Source: Lenzites betulinus
Lineage: Eukaryota > Basidiomycota > Agaricomycetes > Polyporales > Polyporaceae
Direction: 5' to 3'
NCBI GenBank assembly: GCA_022264855.1
Contig: JABYQU010000011.1
Location: forward strand, 682,001 to 746,000
DNA length: 64,000 nt
Made by a program: the position numbers and the translations under genes. Below the pieces are notes generated by a model. The model saw nothing but the letters and a program-made list of their open reading frames with translations, had not been told where the DNA came from and did no database searches. Below, in pieces: positions 44,744 to 61,334 of the stretch. The first letter of the stretch is position 1. Every line of letters starts with the position of its first letter.

Positions 44744-47700
44744 ATGTACGAGCCTCAGCACGAAAATCTGAACATGACCTTCGACGACGAACAGGACCAG
44801 TCGGAAGAACCGTTCATTCCCAGCTTCTTCTGCCGGGCTCTCTACGACTATCAAACGAACGACGCCTCCTCTCTCTCCTTCCACAGAGGCGACATCATTG
44901 AAGTCCTCACGCGTCTCCCATCTGGATGGTGGGATGGTCTTCTCAACGACGAGCGAGGATGGTTTCCCTCGAATTATGTGACTGTCATCACGGACCAGGA
45001 GGCCGAAGCAATCCTCAATGCGGGCGACGCGGGGGAGTTCACTCCTAACCAAGCGGAGACGGCTTTGCCGGATGTCTCTATGGTGGACATGGCTCAAACC
45101 ATGTCACAGGCTCTCTCGCAATCCGACTCTGACGGAGATTGGTTAAACGGTGGCGGAGACTATGCATCCCAGCCTCAAGCTACAAATGCCAACACTAGTG
45201 GTCCTACGCGTGCAGCTGGGACGACACAGAGCGATTTCTGGGTACCTCGGGTGTCGCAGGACGGTCGAGTGCGTCGCAGCTGATATCGTCCTGGACTCCG
45301 CTGACATTCGAATCACAGATATTTTACGTCAACACTCAGACTGGGCAGCAGTCTACAGACCTCCCACAAGAAGCGGACGAGGAAGCAGACCCAGCGGTAG
45401 CTGCACTATCACCACACGCGACATCGCGTTCTGGTTCTACGGCAGCATTTGGTTCTGCAGCCAGTGGAAGCAGTCAAGACGGCGCCGGATTCGGCATCCC
45501 GAAACGCACGAGGACGCCTGAACCATGGGCAAGACGACTTGCGGACGACGGCATGTCTTATTACTATGTGAACAAACTCAACGGCCAGGTCTCATGGACA
45601 CTCCCTGATTCCGGGGCGTCTTACCAAGGAGGAGCGCTATCACAAGAGACCATCGGGAGAAGTTCTTCTGGGGCCTCATCGTCTTCAACTTCGTATGCTA
45701 ACGGTACGAGCGGGCGCGATTCTTCAAGCGCAGCAGGGCGGCCGCGGTCCGGATCCACCGCCTCACGCACGCGGGATCGCAGCGATACCGCCGTTGATCG
45801 TCTCAGCATTCATTCTGACGATTCTGACGTCTATCCCGTAAGGCGGAACCCATCGGAGTCCTCCGTAATTCCGAAGAAGACCAACGGATCTGCACCAACC
45901 GCTTCCACCTCTCACTCGCAACCCCAGGGAAACTCCGGTTTAGAGCTCACCGCCGCTGAGGAATCCGCCAAGGCGCTCCAGGAATCGTTGGCCCCCCACC
46001 CTCCTGAGTCCGCTGCGGAGCTGTCCAACCACGTTGGCGACACAATCACTGCGCTCTTACGTTTCCTCAGGGCCTCCGCGGGCCCTCGTCGACCAGATCA
46101 GTTTCGCGAAGTTGATCAGCTCGTTCTGAAGGTCGTGGCGGCGGTGCGCAATCTCCTCTACGTGACCGCCACCCCCAGTGGACATGTCGCCAGTCATCTG
46201 TACCCGCGCGATCCACGGGATCCCCGATTGGCTACGTCCGGTCAGACACTCCAAGCACATCTGAAGGCGGCTCACCGAAAGGTCGCAGGCACCCTGTCCA
46301 AGCTTGTGCTTTCGGCGCTTGCAATGCAGTACGATCCCAGCCTATCAATCTCCGACAAACCTAATCGAATGGAGGCCGACGTCGCGGAGCTCGAGCGCGC
46401 TGTTGTCGCGTTTGTTGTTGAGGTGCAGTTTTTCCAGGAACAGCACAACCTGTCGAACTCGCTATCGAGCTCCAGCACCAAGCGGTTACACGGCGTGTTC
46501 TCTACGGCCAACATTGGCCTCGGACTACCAGGTGCAGGCGTCGCCGCAGAATGGCGTGGTCTTGGCTACGTTGCTGCAGAGGACGGGGCGGATGTGCCCG
46601 AACGGGTCCTGAGCGACGACATCGTGATTGAGTTTAAGGGCGGGCTAAAGGCACTGGAGGCACGGTTAGGCGCGTTGGCCACTTCGCTCAAGTACCTGGA
46701 CAGCCACCCCGGTATGTGCGGTGCCATCCTTAATGCATTTACGTCACTGACGGGCTTATGCTGCATCTGTCAGATCGGGTATCTTCAGAGGGACAGAGTG
46801 CCTCTGCGTATCTGTCGTATCTGCTCACATCGCTCGGCGGTATCAACATCGCGCAACATGTCGATGTCGATGGTATCCATTCAGATTCCGGCCCGCCATC
46901 GACCGCCTCGCAGTACCTGCACACCGTTGACAAGGCACGCTCGCTGGTCCGTTTGCTGGAGGCAGCGACCCAGGCGCTTTACGACGACGGCATGGTTGTC
47001 TTCATGGCAGTCCAGAGTCTCGCACGCCTCGAGCTGCTCACCTACAGGGAGCGAAACGGCCTCATCACCACAATCGAAACCACCACGCCCGCAATACGCT
47101 CGAACTGCATGCTTGTCGCGCAAACGCTCGAGTCGCTCCTTGCAACAGGCCACGACCAGGCAGCCATTGGCCAGGGCGAGTACCGCAACTCGATCGAGTG
47201 GCGGACGTCGCGCATCAACATGACCGACGCATCCATTGCCGCACTCACGTCGCGCCTTGCCGAGGTCCCCACTGGAGACGATGAGTTCGTCAGTATGGAG
47301 CTTGCGTTTAGCCGTCCTGGTATGCGGACGCTTCCGTCAGGTGTAGACGCGGCCAGTGCGGCGCTCTCTTCATCGATGGGCGTATACAGTGGTTCAGGGC
47401 AGCAGTCGCAATCGTCCCTCGATATGTCCGACCGGTCGCGTTCGGACAGCGTCAGCGAGCCGGAGACACCGACATCGTCACAGAACGACTCCAATGCTGA
47501 CACTATATCTTTGAGCAATGCATCTTCAATCAGCGTTGTTCCTGTAGAGCCTCTCGACGACGATGCCACGCCTTATATCGACGAGGAAGAGCGTACGTCC
47601 CTCTCAGCATCCATATAATGATGACTGAAAATCTGACTCCTTATATCCATAGCTGCCATCATCAGCAAATCGCCACCGCGTGCCGGCGCAGGGAACAAAC

Positions 47701-49402
47701 TCATGAAATTGCTCGGTCCAGAAACACCGCAAGATTACCTCAACCGGCTGAACGCAGACCAGAAGCCGTGGTACTTGCGGTCGAACTACGACCAGGCCGA
47801 GATTCTCATCGATCCGGATGGAAGCGTGCGTGCCGGTACCGCATCTGCACTCGTTGAGCGGCTCACAGCGCACGAGCTTGGGCGTACGTTCCATCATTAT
47901 CACAACACATAATGTTGGGGCAACGATGCTAATGCTTTGATTGTCAGACACCGCGTTCAACAAGAACTTCCTCATGACATTCAAGTCGTTCATGACGGTG
48001 GACGAGTTGTTCGAGTTGCTCTCGAAACGCTTCTGGATTCAGCCGCCACCGGGACTGAAACCACAAGAGCTCGAGGAATGGACTCGCCTGAAGCAGCAGA
48101 TCGTCCGCGTGCGGTAAGTTGATTCTGTATACAATCTACAACGAGTCCTCATATACGCCTGTACAGCGTCCTGAACACCTTCCGGACGATGGTCACGGAT
48201 GACGATATCCTTGAGAAGGAAGACATGTACATCCTGGGCCGCATGAAGGAATTCGCCTCCGACGAGGAGGTCATCACATTTGCCGCTGCCAAGCAGCTCC
48301 TCATCCTCATTGAGCGCGCAGTGAGTGTTTGTACGCGGTGTACGCAAGATTTGCTGCCTGACTTACCTTAAACAGCAACGGGGAGGAGATGCGTCGATCA
48401 AGACGAACACCGTCCCGATTACACCACCCGCCCCACTCCTTCCGAAGAGTAGTAAGAAGCCGAAATTGTCCGACATCGACCCGCTCGAGCTCGCGCGGCA
48501 GCTCACGCTCATGGAGGCCGCTCTCTACAAGAAGATCAGGCCAATGGAGTGTTTGCAGCGCTCGCGAGAAGCGAAGCCGGGTAAAACCCCGGACAACATC
48601 ACCACGATCATCCAACTGAGCAACAGGGTGAGCAGTTTCACACAGTTGATCCCGGCGAGAGATGCTGAGGATGATGTTCAGATTGCGAACTGGGTGGCCG
48701 AGTCTGTACTCGCCAGGGAGGACTCGCAGAAGCGAGCGCGAATCGTCAAGATTTTCATCAACCTTGCGGACGTGAGTCTCGTTGCACGAGTAGCATCACG
48801 ACAACATGCTCACCCAGTGTTGCAGCGGTGTCGAGGGATGCAAAACTACTCGACGATGACGGCCGTGATTTCCGGGCTGAATACCCCCCCGATTCGGCGG
48901 TTGAAGCGGACATGGGAGCAGGTGAACGCGAAGATCATGTCCCAGCTGAAGGTTTGCGAGTCAACTATTGATACCAACAAGAATTTCAATAATTACCGGT
49001 CGCTTCTGGCAACGATCCAACCCCCTTGTGTACCCTTCATCGGTACGTGGTCTTGCTCTTTTCTCCGGACTATAGTGTTCATCAGCTCGTATAGGTGTTT
49101 ACCTTACCACACTCACGTTCATCAATGACGGCGCTGAGGACAAGCTTGCGGGTAACATGATCAACTTCCGCAAGCGGCAAAAGGCGGCGGAGGTCATCCA
49201 GGACATCAAGCGGTGGCAGGCGAAGCCGTACAACTACCAGACGGTCACGCCCGTGCTCGCGTACTTGGAAGAGTCGTTCAACCAGTACGTCGACGGCGTC
49301 GACTACGGCGATCAGTTCTGGAACCTCTCCTTGGAGCGGGAACCGCGCGAGCGCGAGGACGAGAAGATGGCGCGGCTGCTACAGGAGAGCGGCTTCTTGT
49401 AG
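44744..49402 (+). CDS. CDC25: SH3/WW-containing Ras guanine-nucleotide exchange factor (Cdc25-like)
   Basis: Activates Ras by GDP/GTP exchange, upstream of adenylate cyclase-PKA in fungi. The N-terminal SH3 domain reads CRALYDYQTNDASSLSFHRG, LPSGWWDGLLNDERGWFPSN then YV. Two WW-like segments follow after an intron: GRIFYVNTQTGQQSTDLP (degenerate) and SYYYVNKLNGQVSWTLP. A long Ser-rich middle region follows, with one internal frame change explained by an intron near 46710-46770. The Ras-N/LTE domain has DTAFNKNFLMTFKSFMTVDE. The catalytic RasGEF domain has DPLELARQLTLMEAALYKKI, NWVAESVLAREDSQKRARIV and FINLADRCRGMQNYSTMTAV, then CVPFIGVYLTTLTFINDGAE. The C-terminus, YGDQFWNLSLEREPRE...LLQESGFL, is of the usual type. 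About a dozen exons. The SH3-first layout is that of fungal Cdc25 proteins. Confidence 0.92.
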
Positions 49403-50006
49403 ATCGCCCACGTCCGCAGTGGATGGCGCTGGGAGGGGAGGGGCTTGGGATGGTGTCGGGTTGTTGTGCGTGTGTTCGGCGTGTCTTTATCACCCCCTCT
49501 CCCCTTACCCTTACCGCCGTGTTCCGCGAGTTCGTATTCGTATCATGCTCTGTGTATTAGTGTTCTGCCGTTCGCACTTGACTTATACCGTCTACATGCT
49601 GTACTAGTAGTTACCACTACTCGCGGATTAGGATCATGCTGGATAACCACTAATGAAAGTGTGATGCTGTCCCGTTCATCCTCATGTGTGCTCTTCTAGT
49701 TTTGTCTTCGTCAATAGAAAGTAATGTACAAACCCGGTAGTATAGTTCCCTACTATCCATCAGGTCTACGTGCGAGGCAGCCAGCTGATATAGTGACGTG
49801 CTGTTTGTGTTCATGTTAAATTCATCAATCATAGTACAGCAGTAAGCGTGGGAACAAGCAGATGTTGTATCGAATCAGCGTAGTGGAACCAGCTATAACA
49901 TGTAACATCGACAGTCGCGTCTGTGGCGCATACAACGTTCCTTGTCCGCGACCACCATTGCTAGCCAGCCTGTGGCTAAGCAGCGGACACATCAGTCTAT
50001 CCAACC
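49403..50006. other. Intergenic, no gene recognised
   Basis: About 600 bp. The first part is a CT-rich probable 3' UTR of the RasGEF gene; the rest is AT-richer and precedes DAD1 on the same strand. No element was recognised. Confidence 0.5.
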
Positions 50007-50383
50007 ATGGATGAAGACGGCTCGTTCTTTGAGAAAGAGCGCGATCGGCTAACCGCCGAGATCAGCAGTGTAAGTGGCCACCTACCGCTCACCATAACAG
50101 CACAAGCAAGTACTGATACTACGCGCGTCCACAGGGCTTTGAGGAGCTTCTCTCCTCGAGCAACAACCTCAACCGCAAGCTCGAGGAGGTCCTCGGGATG
50201 ACGCGTGAATACGAGACGATCGCGGCGCTGTGGCAGAGCTTCCACGAGCTCATGCGGGGTCACCACGACGAGGGAGAGGAGTCCGTTGAGGCCGAGCCAC
50301 ACGGGCTTCCCGGGACTGGAGGCCACGTCCTAACAGCGTCGAAGTCCGGGAACGGCGGGGGAGAGCAGCAGAATGGGCCATGA
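50007..50383 (+). CDS. DAD1: DASH/Dam1 complex subunit Dad1
   Basis: Small kinetochore protein, about 103 residues, part of the fungus-specific DASH ring that couples kinetochores to spindle microtubules. Exons 50007-50069 and 50135-50383 splice to SFFEKERDRLTAEISSGFEE, continuing LLSSSNNLNRKLEEVLGMTR and EYETIAALWQSFHELM. This is the conserved Dad1 coiled-coil core and covers nearly all of the ~60-residue family domain. The C-terminal ~35 residues are Gly/Glu-rich and not conserved. The start is the first ATG and matches the family beginning. Confidence 0.93.
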
Positions 50384-50693
50384 AGCTTGGAAGATTCGGA
50401 CGTTAACCAAACCATTCACACGGAGACGGACATAGGCAGACAGATGCCGGCGATGTAATCGTAGTCAATGTACACATACACACGCCCCGATAACGCCGGT
50501 TCCGCAGCCTGTGGGTTGCGGAGGACGTGGAGGAGTTGTCATTTGCGGTTGTCGTGAGCACAACAAACAGGTATCCAAATACAGCGGGATCGTGGGACAA
50601 AGTGCACACTATGCGACAGAAACAGGGCAAAACGTAATAAGTATCGTGAAGGCGGTCGTATCTCTCTCGCGCGACGCGCTCGCTCAGATGTCG
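50384..50693. other. Convergent 3' region of DAD1 and PKC1
   Basis: About 310 bp between two convergent stop codons. Only untranslated sequence is expected; nothing specific was seen. Confidence 0.5.
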
Positions 50694-54640
<3,947 letters not shown>

Positions 54641-54911
54641 GGCGGTCGTTGTGGTCGTGGTCTCCCGCGGTGGCGGGGTGCGTGGCTCAGTCGGCAGGCT
54701 TGGTGTGGAGAGAAGGCAAGGATGGCTTTGGTGAGAGAACGCGCCCTCTCGATTCCGCCGAGGGCAGTGATTGTGTGTATCTGCTTGGGTCACCGCCACA
54801 CACCCCATATCGGGCCGGATAAGCTGCTTAAATTAATTGCTATAGCCGAAATCCCATTTCTCCTCCCCGCGACGCGACCCTTGCGCGACCCGACGCGTCT
54901 CTCCGTCGTCC

Positions 54912-57459
54912 ATGCCCTCCCTCGCGTCCACCTCCGAGCTGCGCGACGCCGCAGACGGGCTGCTGCTCGTGCTGCGCGCCCGACACGTCCTCGTCGCAGA
55001 CGGCCCCTCGGAACACGCGCATACAGTCAAGGCCCGCCTCCCCGACGACGTAGACGTCATCGTCGAATCGGACGTGACCATCGCGCTCACGGGCATGGCA
55101 AACCGTGTCAGAGTCGATGCACACAAAATCCAACGCTCGGCGATAGCGAGCCACCTCCTGCAGTACTTCCATGTGGTGCGTACCGCCTCACGACGCGACC
55201 GTCCGCGTACCGGTGTCGACGTCGTACCGCCTTCTCGCGCTGAACACATCGCCGACACGGACAGAATGGGGAGCAGCTCGGCGTGCGTCCCGCGTCCAAA
55301 ATATACATTGACGAATCCGACGGAATCGCCAAGCGTGCGTATAATCCAATCCACCTCCCCTGTTTGTGCACTGCACCCGTATCACTCACACACGACGCTT
55401 GTGCGTTCTTGCGACATAGTCACGCTCAGCCCGACGCGACCTATTCTCCGACCCCGCGCAGCTGCCTCCGTCCGTTTATCCGCGATCGAGCTGCTGTATA
55501 TCTTCAGAGCACAAACCCCCGCCGGAGCGCAGCGACAGGGTCCGTTAAACGCGCATGACACCAGTACGTTCGTATCTGCCACTCAGATTCGGTGTGCGCC
55601 CAGCGCCGCCCGCTCAGCCTCTGCGCGGCGTCCTGTAGATGCCGATCCCGCCGCCGCTGCGGACCCCTTTTCTCCATGCGCCTTCCTTCCCCTAGTCGCC
55701 GCGCTCGACCGCACGGTGGAGAGGTTTGCGGTGTCGAATCTTGTAAGGTGCGCAGTCTTCCCTCCGCCATGTGCATGTTGCGGTTCGATGATCGGGCGCC
55801 GAGTAGACGTTACCCGCTAATATTTGGCCCGTGGCGCGAGGTGCGCCGCATATACGTAGCTTCCGACGGCGTATGACTGACTGGACGGGGTTCGACGCCG
55901 TGCGTTGGAATAGCGGTACGATTCGGAGGTTGCCGCGTCGCTCAAAGTGGCACGCGCGGTGGTGGACATCGTTGCTCGGTCCCCTCACCCGCACTTCCGC
56001 AAACAAGCCCGTCGTCTCATAAAGGTGAAAACATTCTTGGTTCGCTGCGGTGCGTCGCGCTTAGATTGTGCGGCGACACGTAGACAATGCATAGAAGTCA
56101 CGACGCCGCGTCGTCGACGTCCAGGGAGTCTTTGGCCGGGCTTCTACAAACCACCCGAGCCACAATCGAAGACGTCCCGTTGCCACTCCCCTCCGTTGTC
56201 ACAGGTGAGCCTATGCCGCCGCAGGATGATTACGACGTTTTGTGCGACTCGATGGAGCGGTTGTTGAAATCTGGCCCAAAACCACTGCGCTACAAGGTAT
56301 TTTATTTCTTGTTTTCGTGCATTTATTGCTGTCAACTTGACCAGCCAATATTGACTTACTTCCTCGCCGGCGCTGCTGCTCTTCCGGTTGCCTTGCGAGT
56401 AGAGCATGACTTCCTCGGCTTTGAACGGGGACTGCTCGAAGGCTGTGGACGATGACTTTTCTCTGTCGGACCACCGCTCCGACTCGACTCCGGCAATATT
56501 CCGCGGCTCTGGTTTGTCAACGCTACTGGTGCCCGGGCTGGATCTAGACTTGGACCTAGATCTGGATGTTGAGTCTCGGGGCCGAGTAGAGCTATGTTTT
56601 GACGAGGATGCGGAGACTATGGGTGAGAGCCAGGAACAGCCGTCAGAAGACGATCTATTCTTCAGCGACGACGACAAGCACTCGATCGCGGGGGACGTCG
56701 ACCTTTGGGATGCCGACGAATCGCGTGATGTTAGTATGACTGACGACTTCGACGACCTCTGGGCCAGTTCTCAGTCAACGCTAGACGTTCGTCCTCTCTC
56801 AAGTTTTTGGGTGCTCTCGGTGATCAACGAGGCCTTTACAGGACGAGGCTTTTGAGTGGGAATGCCATCCGGTGATATCCTCACAGCCCGCAGACGCAGA
56901 CACCGGGCTCTCCGATTCTTATCCGCGCTCTGGAAGCCCGGATATATTCCTGGCAGACGATGACGACGAAGATGGCTGGGAAGACGGCCTGGACCACCTC
57001 GATGATCCCTGCGCCCAGAGCCTGGTCTCCCCGCCAAGATGCGCCCAAGACTCTATGTTTGTGGACATCACGGGACACCAGGGCGACTCTTTGGGACTTG
57101 AGCTTGCCTTTGACGACGCGGATGATATGCTCGGCTCTCACCCTGGCGCTGCTGGTGGTCTACTGGAACTGGAGGAAGACGCTCTAGAGGCTACCTGGAC
57201 AGCGTGCATTCCTCTTCTCGCAGACGACGATCTCTTGTACGGCAACGGTGGTTCCGAGGCTCCCCTGGCGCCCTTCACGCACCCCTCCGGCCTGACCCCA
57301 AGCACCTCATGCACGACGTTTGCATCTGCCGGGTTCTCCGCTGCACCTTCACGGGGATCACCTGACGGCCTCGCGCACCGTTCCGAGCTCGCGCCCTTCT
57401 CTTCGCCAGGCTCTACTGATTGCGCAGGGCGTGCATGGGACGTATACATTGACTGCTGA
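54912..57459 (+). CDS. Acidic protein of unknown function, divergent partner of PKC1
   Basis: Not recognised as a known family. Proposed exons: 54912-55175 (MPSLASTSELRDAADGLLLV...), 55587 to about 55742 (PLVAALDRTVERFAVSNL), about 55933-56035 (ASLKVARAVVDIVARSPHPH then FRKQARRLIK), about 56083-56297 (SRESLAGLLQTTRATIEDVP and DDYDVLCDSMERLLKSGPKP), about 56404-56787 and about 56842-57459. All joins keep frame. The N-terminal third looks globular with alternating hydrophobic residues. The C-terminal half is strongly acidic (LDLDLDLDLDV, SEDDLFFSDDDKHSIAG, FLADDDDEDGWEDGLDHLDD) and ends RAWDVYIDC. No membrane segment, zinc finger or NLS stands out. Acidic activation or histone-binding roles are possible but unproven. 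Exon 2 position and the first intron (about 410 nt) are the least certain parts. Confidence 0.55.
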
Positions 57460-58169
57460 CATATACGCTCGTCCTTGCTCTACCGGTCCCTGGCCGGCCA
57501 TCGATGGAGGGGCACATGGGCGGAACGAGGACGGCCTCGTTGCAGGGCACGCGCGGGGCGCGATAAGCCCTGCTCAGCCAGAGCACTGTAGGGTTGGGCC
57601 GGCTCCCTGGGGGTGTGCCGCGGATGGTTGTGAGGAACGCGAGGGTCTGATAGGGAAGACAGCAAAGGGGGCGAGGGTTGAGGCCTGAGGCTGAATGGGA
57701 GGGGAGCGTGCGCGCCTTCGGGCGTATTCTGTTTCCCATGGGGCCGCCGCCATGTCGGTATGGGTGTATATATACGTGCGGCGCCGCCGCGTCGAGCTTG
57801 AACTCTGTCCTGCGGCTCTCTCGCGACTGCGCCCTCTGCGATACCTTGGTACGGCTGCGCACCACACTACGGACGACCGTGCCTCGAGACGACCCAGACG
57901 GCCACTGCAGGAAGCGCCCGCTATATTACGTCACATCCGGAATATTCGAGTCCCGCTAGAGCGCGTCGCTGCGGAGTTGTGCGGAGTGCGAACGGTAGGT
58001 GGTATGGTGCGGGCGGCTGTTTGGGGAGGCTCAGCAACTGACTGCCATTCACTCTGCACCTGAAATCGCTGCTTCCACTAGCCAAAGCCCAGGCTTCTGC
58101 CCGTCGCCCATCCCTGCTCGACAGAGCGTCCGCATCCTTCCCCTGCTCGCTCATCGCCCTCCATCCACC
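57460..58169. other. Intergenic, presumed IGO1 promoter
   Basis: About 710 bp. GC-rich in the first half, with a TATA-like tgtatatata near 57768 on the plus strand, about 400 bp before the IGO1 start, and a CT-rich block near 58090-58165. No gene was recognised; several open frames here are GC-driven. Confidence 0.45.
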
Positions 58170-58784
58170 ATGCTGCCCGCCAAGCGCAACAAGGTCGACC
58201 TCAGTGTGCGTCTGGGCCGCCTGTATCGGCGCGCGCGGAAGCATCATCGCTGACGCTGGTTTTTTGCACAGAAACTCACGGAGGAGGAGCAGAAGCTCTT
58301 CCGCCTCTACGGCAAGCTCCCGACGCACAAGAATGTGCTCACGAAGATGCAGAAGGTGTGTCTGCGCCCCGCCACCCACATCCGCCCCCTCCGCTCCCCC
58401 CTCGCTCGCCGCGCCTATATGGGAGCCATGTCTGACAGCCCGCGTGCGCACAGGAACGCAAGTTCTTTGACTCTGGCGACTACGCCCTGAGTAAGGCCGG
58501 TAAGGCGCCCCAGAACACCGTCGGCACCGCCATCCCCAGCCCCGAGAAGTATGTGGTCCCGCCGCGCCCTTCCGTGGTCCGATATTGATCATCACCCGTG
58601 TAGCATCCCGCATGCGACCTCGCCCCCCGTGCACCAGGCGCTCTCCGTCTCGCCCACGAACTCGACCATGGCCGCGATCCCGTCGAAAGAGAGCCCGCTC
58701 GCGGAGAACAAGCCCGCCGAGGACGACGAGCTCGCCCCCGCCGCGGCGGACGCGGACGCGGAGGAGGGCTCGGAGGAGGCCTGA
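58170..58784 (+). CDS. IGO1: Endosulfine/ARPP-19 family protein (Igo1-like)
   Basis: Small PP2A-B55 inhibitor, activated when Greatwall/Rim15 kinase phosphorylates the serine in FDSGDY; it links nutrient state to mitotic entry and quiescence. Four exons (58170-58205, 58272 on, and two more) splice to MLPAKRNKVDLSKLTEEEQK, LFRLYGKLPTHKNVLTKMQK and ERKFFDSGDYALSKAGKAPQ, then NTVGTAIPSPENIPHATSP. The FDSGDYA core is intact. The C-terminal tail is Ala/Glu/Asp-rich (AAADADAEEGSEEA). About 150 residues, soluble. Introns are 60-70 nt with conventional sites. Confidence 0.94.
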
Positions 58785-61334
58785 GCGCAGACGTCCGTGC
58801 GCGCGCCGACGCTCCACCATCGCCGTCGTCCCCCGTTCGCGTGCGCGCATGGCAACGACAGGTGCGGTCGTATCGCGCGCCGAGAGCACCCGTGGCCACG
58901 GGCTCTCCACCGCTCCATGCCGCCCGCCGAGGGAGGCACCTGACGCGCGCCGCTCTTCTGTTTCGCCGCCCCTCGGACTCGCTCCCCTCCTCGACTTCTC
59001 CACATCGACTCTCCCTCGCCACGGTACCTTCCCATCTCATCACCATCGCCGCCAATAACGCCCCCAATGCCCCCCGCCGGACCGCATATCATTGTACCAC
59101 CCATCCCCTCAATATCGCGCCCCGCGCGTCTTGCCATCACGTCCCGATCGTCACTGTCATCGTCCGTCACCGTCTATCTACTGCTGTACTGGAGCAAATA
59201 CACTACTTGCACACCCGGATCGCTTGAAGCACGCACGCACTCGCGCGGCGTATGATGTGTACAATGTCGTGTGTGTACGAGTGAGATCGCGCGCGGAGAT
59301 CCCCCGCCGTGCGTTCCGCTTGTGACCACGGCTTCTTTTCGCGTTCCTTCCATGCGTGTGCTTCTTCTCGGACCCCCCTTTCTCACCCTTCGCCATGTCA
59401 CAGCACCCTCGCCGCTCTTCACATTCGCAAGCAAGAGGAAGTACTTGTGCACGTGCTCTGGTGCGTGTTTGCTTCCGTTTTCGTCGTCGGGGTCTAGGAT
59501 TCGTACCTTGACGAGTCGGTCTCCTATACTGTACCGTCTGGGGTGTGTAATTGTACTAGCAAGCTCATCGGGCTGCCCCCCACCACTTCTCGGAAATAAC
59601 ATATAGCACAAACACTGGCATACACTTCAAATTCTGGAGCTAGGACGACTTTTCGACCTCGAATTTCGGGCAAACGCACACCTCGTCCTACAAAATCAGC
59701 AGCATTTGTTGTCATCGCCAGCTACCGTCGTGCGTGCAAGGTCACCCGGACAAGTTCCGTATTAAAGCACACACCGCGCCCGGTTCTGCACTCCGAGATC
59801 CGTAGGTTCAGGCAGAGCAGGACGGAACACGTCTGGCCGTGTACCTTTATATACACACAAGGTCTACGCCGACGCGTAGCGGCACTCTCCAGTGTTCATT
59901 GAGTCGCATAATGATTGACAGATCGCACGGACCTGCAATTGAATATTGGCCATATAACATTCGGTTGGAGGGTGTTCATGCAGGTTTGCAATCGATATGT
60001 GAACAGCAGGCTGCCAAGTGAAAGTTTCACCTTTACACCCGTCCGCTCCGCCTACAGCAGATTTTGAAAGCTCCGCTTCTAATAGCTAAGAGACTATACA
60101 GGACACTTGCCCTCGTCCACCGGCACACTACTGGCACTCAGGGCAGTACTTCCAAGTTGGGGGTCGACTAGGCGTCCGGGGTCCTTGTAATTCGCTTTTC
60201 CTTCCGTTGAGGCTCAGTCTTTGAACTGGGTGTATTCGACGTCCAGCATCCTTAAACGTGGTAGGGTTAGGATGATATACAGAGCATTGCATAATCCATA
60301 CCTTTGCATGACTTTACAAGACGCGTCCAAACCTTCTCCAAGAGTTGCGGGAAGAGGCGATCGTAGACGCCGGAGATGTACCGCATGATCTTATCTAGAA
60401 TACAGCGTAAGATCTATAGCATTCGATTAATATTTGCCAACCATGTCGACAGTACCACAGCAACTTGCCTAGCTACACGTTTGTGTGTTTTGGGAACTCA
60501 CAGAGGGTTTATGACAGATCTACAACGTATAATAATTAGTACCTGTGCGTCAGAGTGGTCATGAGCGATGTTCAAACTGTGCATCCTCAAAACATAACAA
60601 GTACTGAGGCGGGCCCCCACTGCCAATCGAAAGCCACAGATAGCATATACCAATGTCTACGGTTTGAAGCCCATAGGAGAGTTTGGGAGGGAGATCTCGG
60701 GGTGCAGCTTCCCTCCCCAGGGTGATAGTAGTGCCAGTGGTATACGTAGACTCGTCTATAAGTTCCGAGGTACTCCTGTATATTTCTGTGAATAAAGTTA
60801 GACTCAAGTGGTTTTTCTGTTATAACTAAGCAAGGATGATGCCGGAGCAGACTGCATTTCCGAGTAGGCATGAGGCATGGAGCTTCCAAATACATTTGGA
60901 ACATTTACTCCGAAATGTGGATGTACACACTTCTACCCACGGCTGATCACAAAGATGAACCAGAATCAGCAGGCGCTAGCCGGTAGGGGAGCACTAGTGC
61001 TGGACGAATCCATTGTGTGCTAAGAATAAAGGAACGTCTACGAGGCGGATGTGTACTAATATTACAAGACTGCTAGAGACGTAGATAGAGAAAATCGTAC
61101 AGTACTACCGTTGAGAGAGTGGAACGGAGATACGGATAGCTGATAGCGAGAACGAATGGAGAAGCGAGCGAGGTGGATTCGACGACGAGCATGCAAGATG
61201 TTCCGAGTGAAAGAGACGCGTAAGGGAGGGAGGGAGTGTTTAGCGGAGAAAATATACGTATCCGTACAGTACCTAGTCTGACCGACATCTAATCCCAAAT
61301 AAGATTACACCCATAGCCAACTGAGGAGCCCTGT
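58785..61334. other. Long intergenic region, possible gene remnant on the minus strand
   Basis: About 2.5 kb. The first ~700 bp are GC- and CT-rich, probably the IGO1 3' UTR. Further right the sequence is AT-richer. On the minus strand around 60210-60410 the frames DKIMRYISGVYDRLFPQLLE, continuing KVWTRLVKSCK, and MLDVEYTQFKD (stop) look coding-like but their splice phases do not match. Around 60600-60800 another minus-strand frame reads TGTTITLGREAAPRDLPPKL. No complete gene model or family was found. Confidence 0.35.

Noticed and set aside
57921..59003. Long minus-strand open frame over IGO1
   Set aside because: Arg-rich antisense shadow of GC-rich IGO1 exons and flanks, with no family-like sequence.
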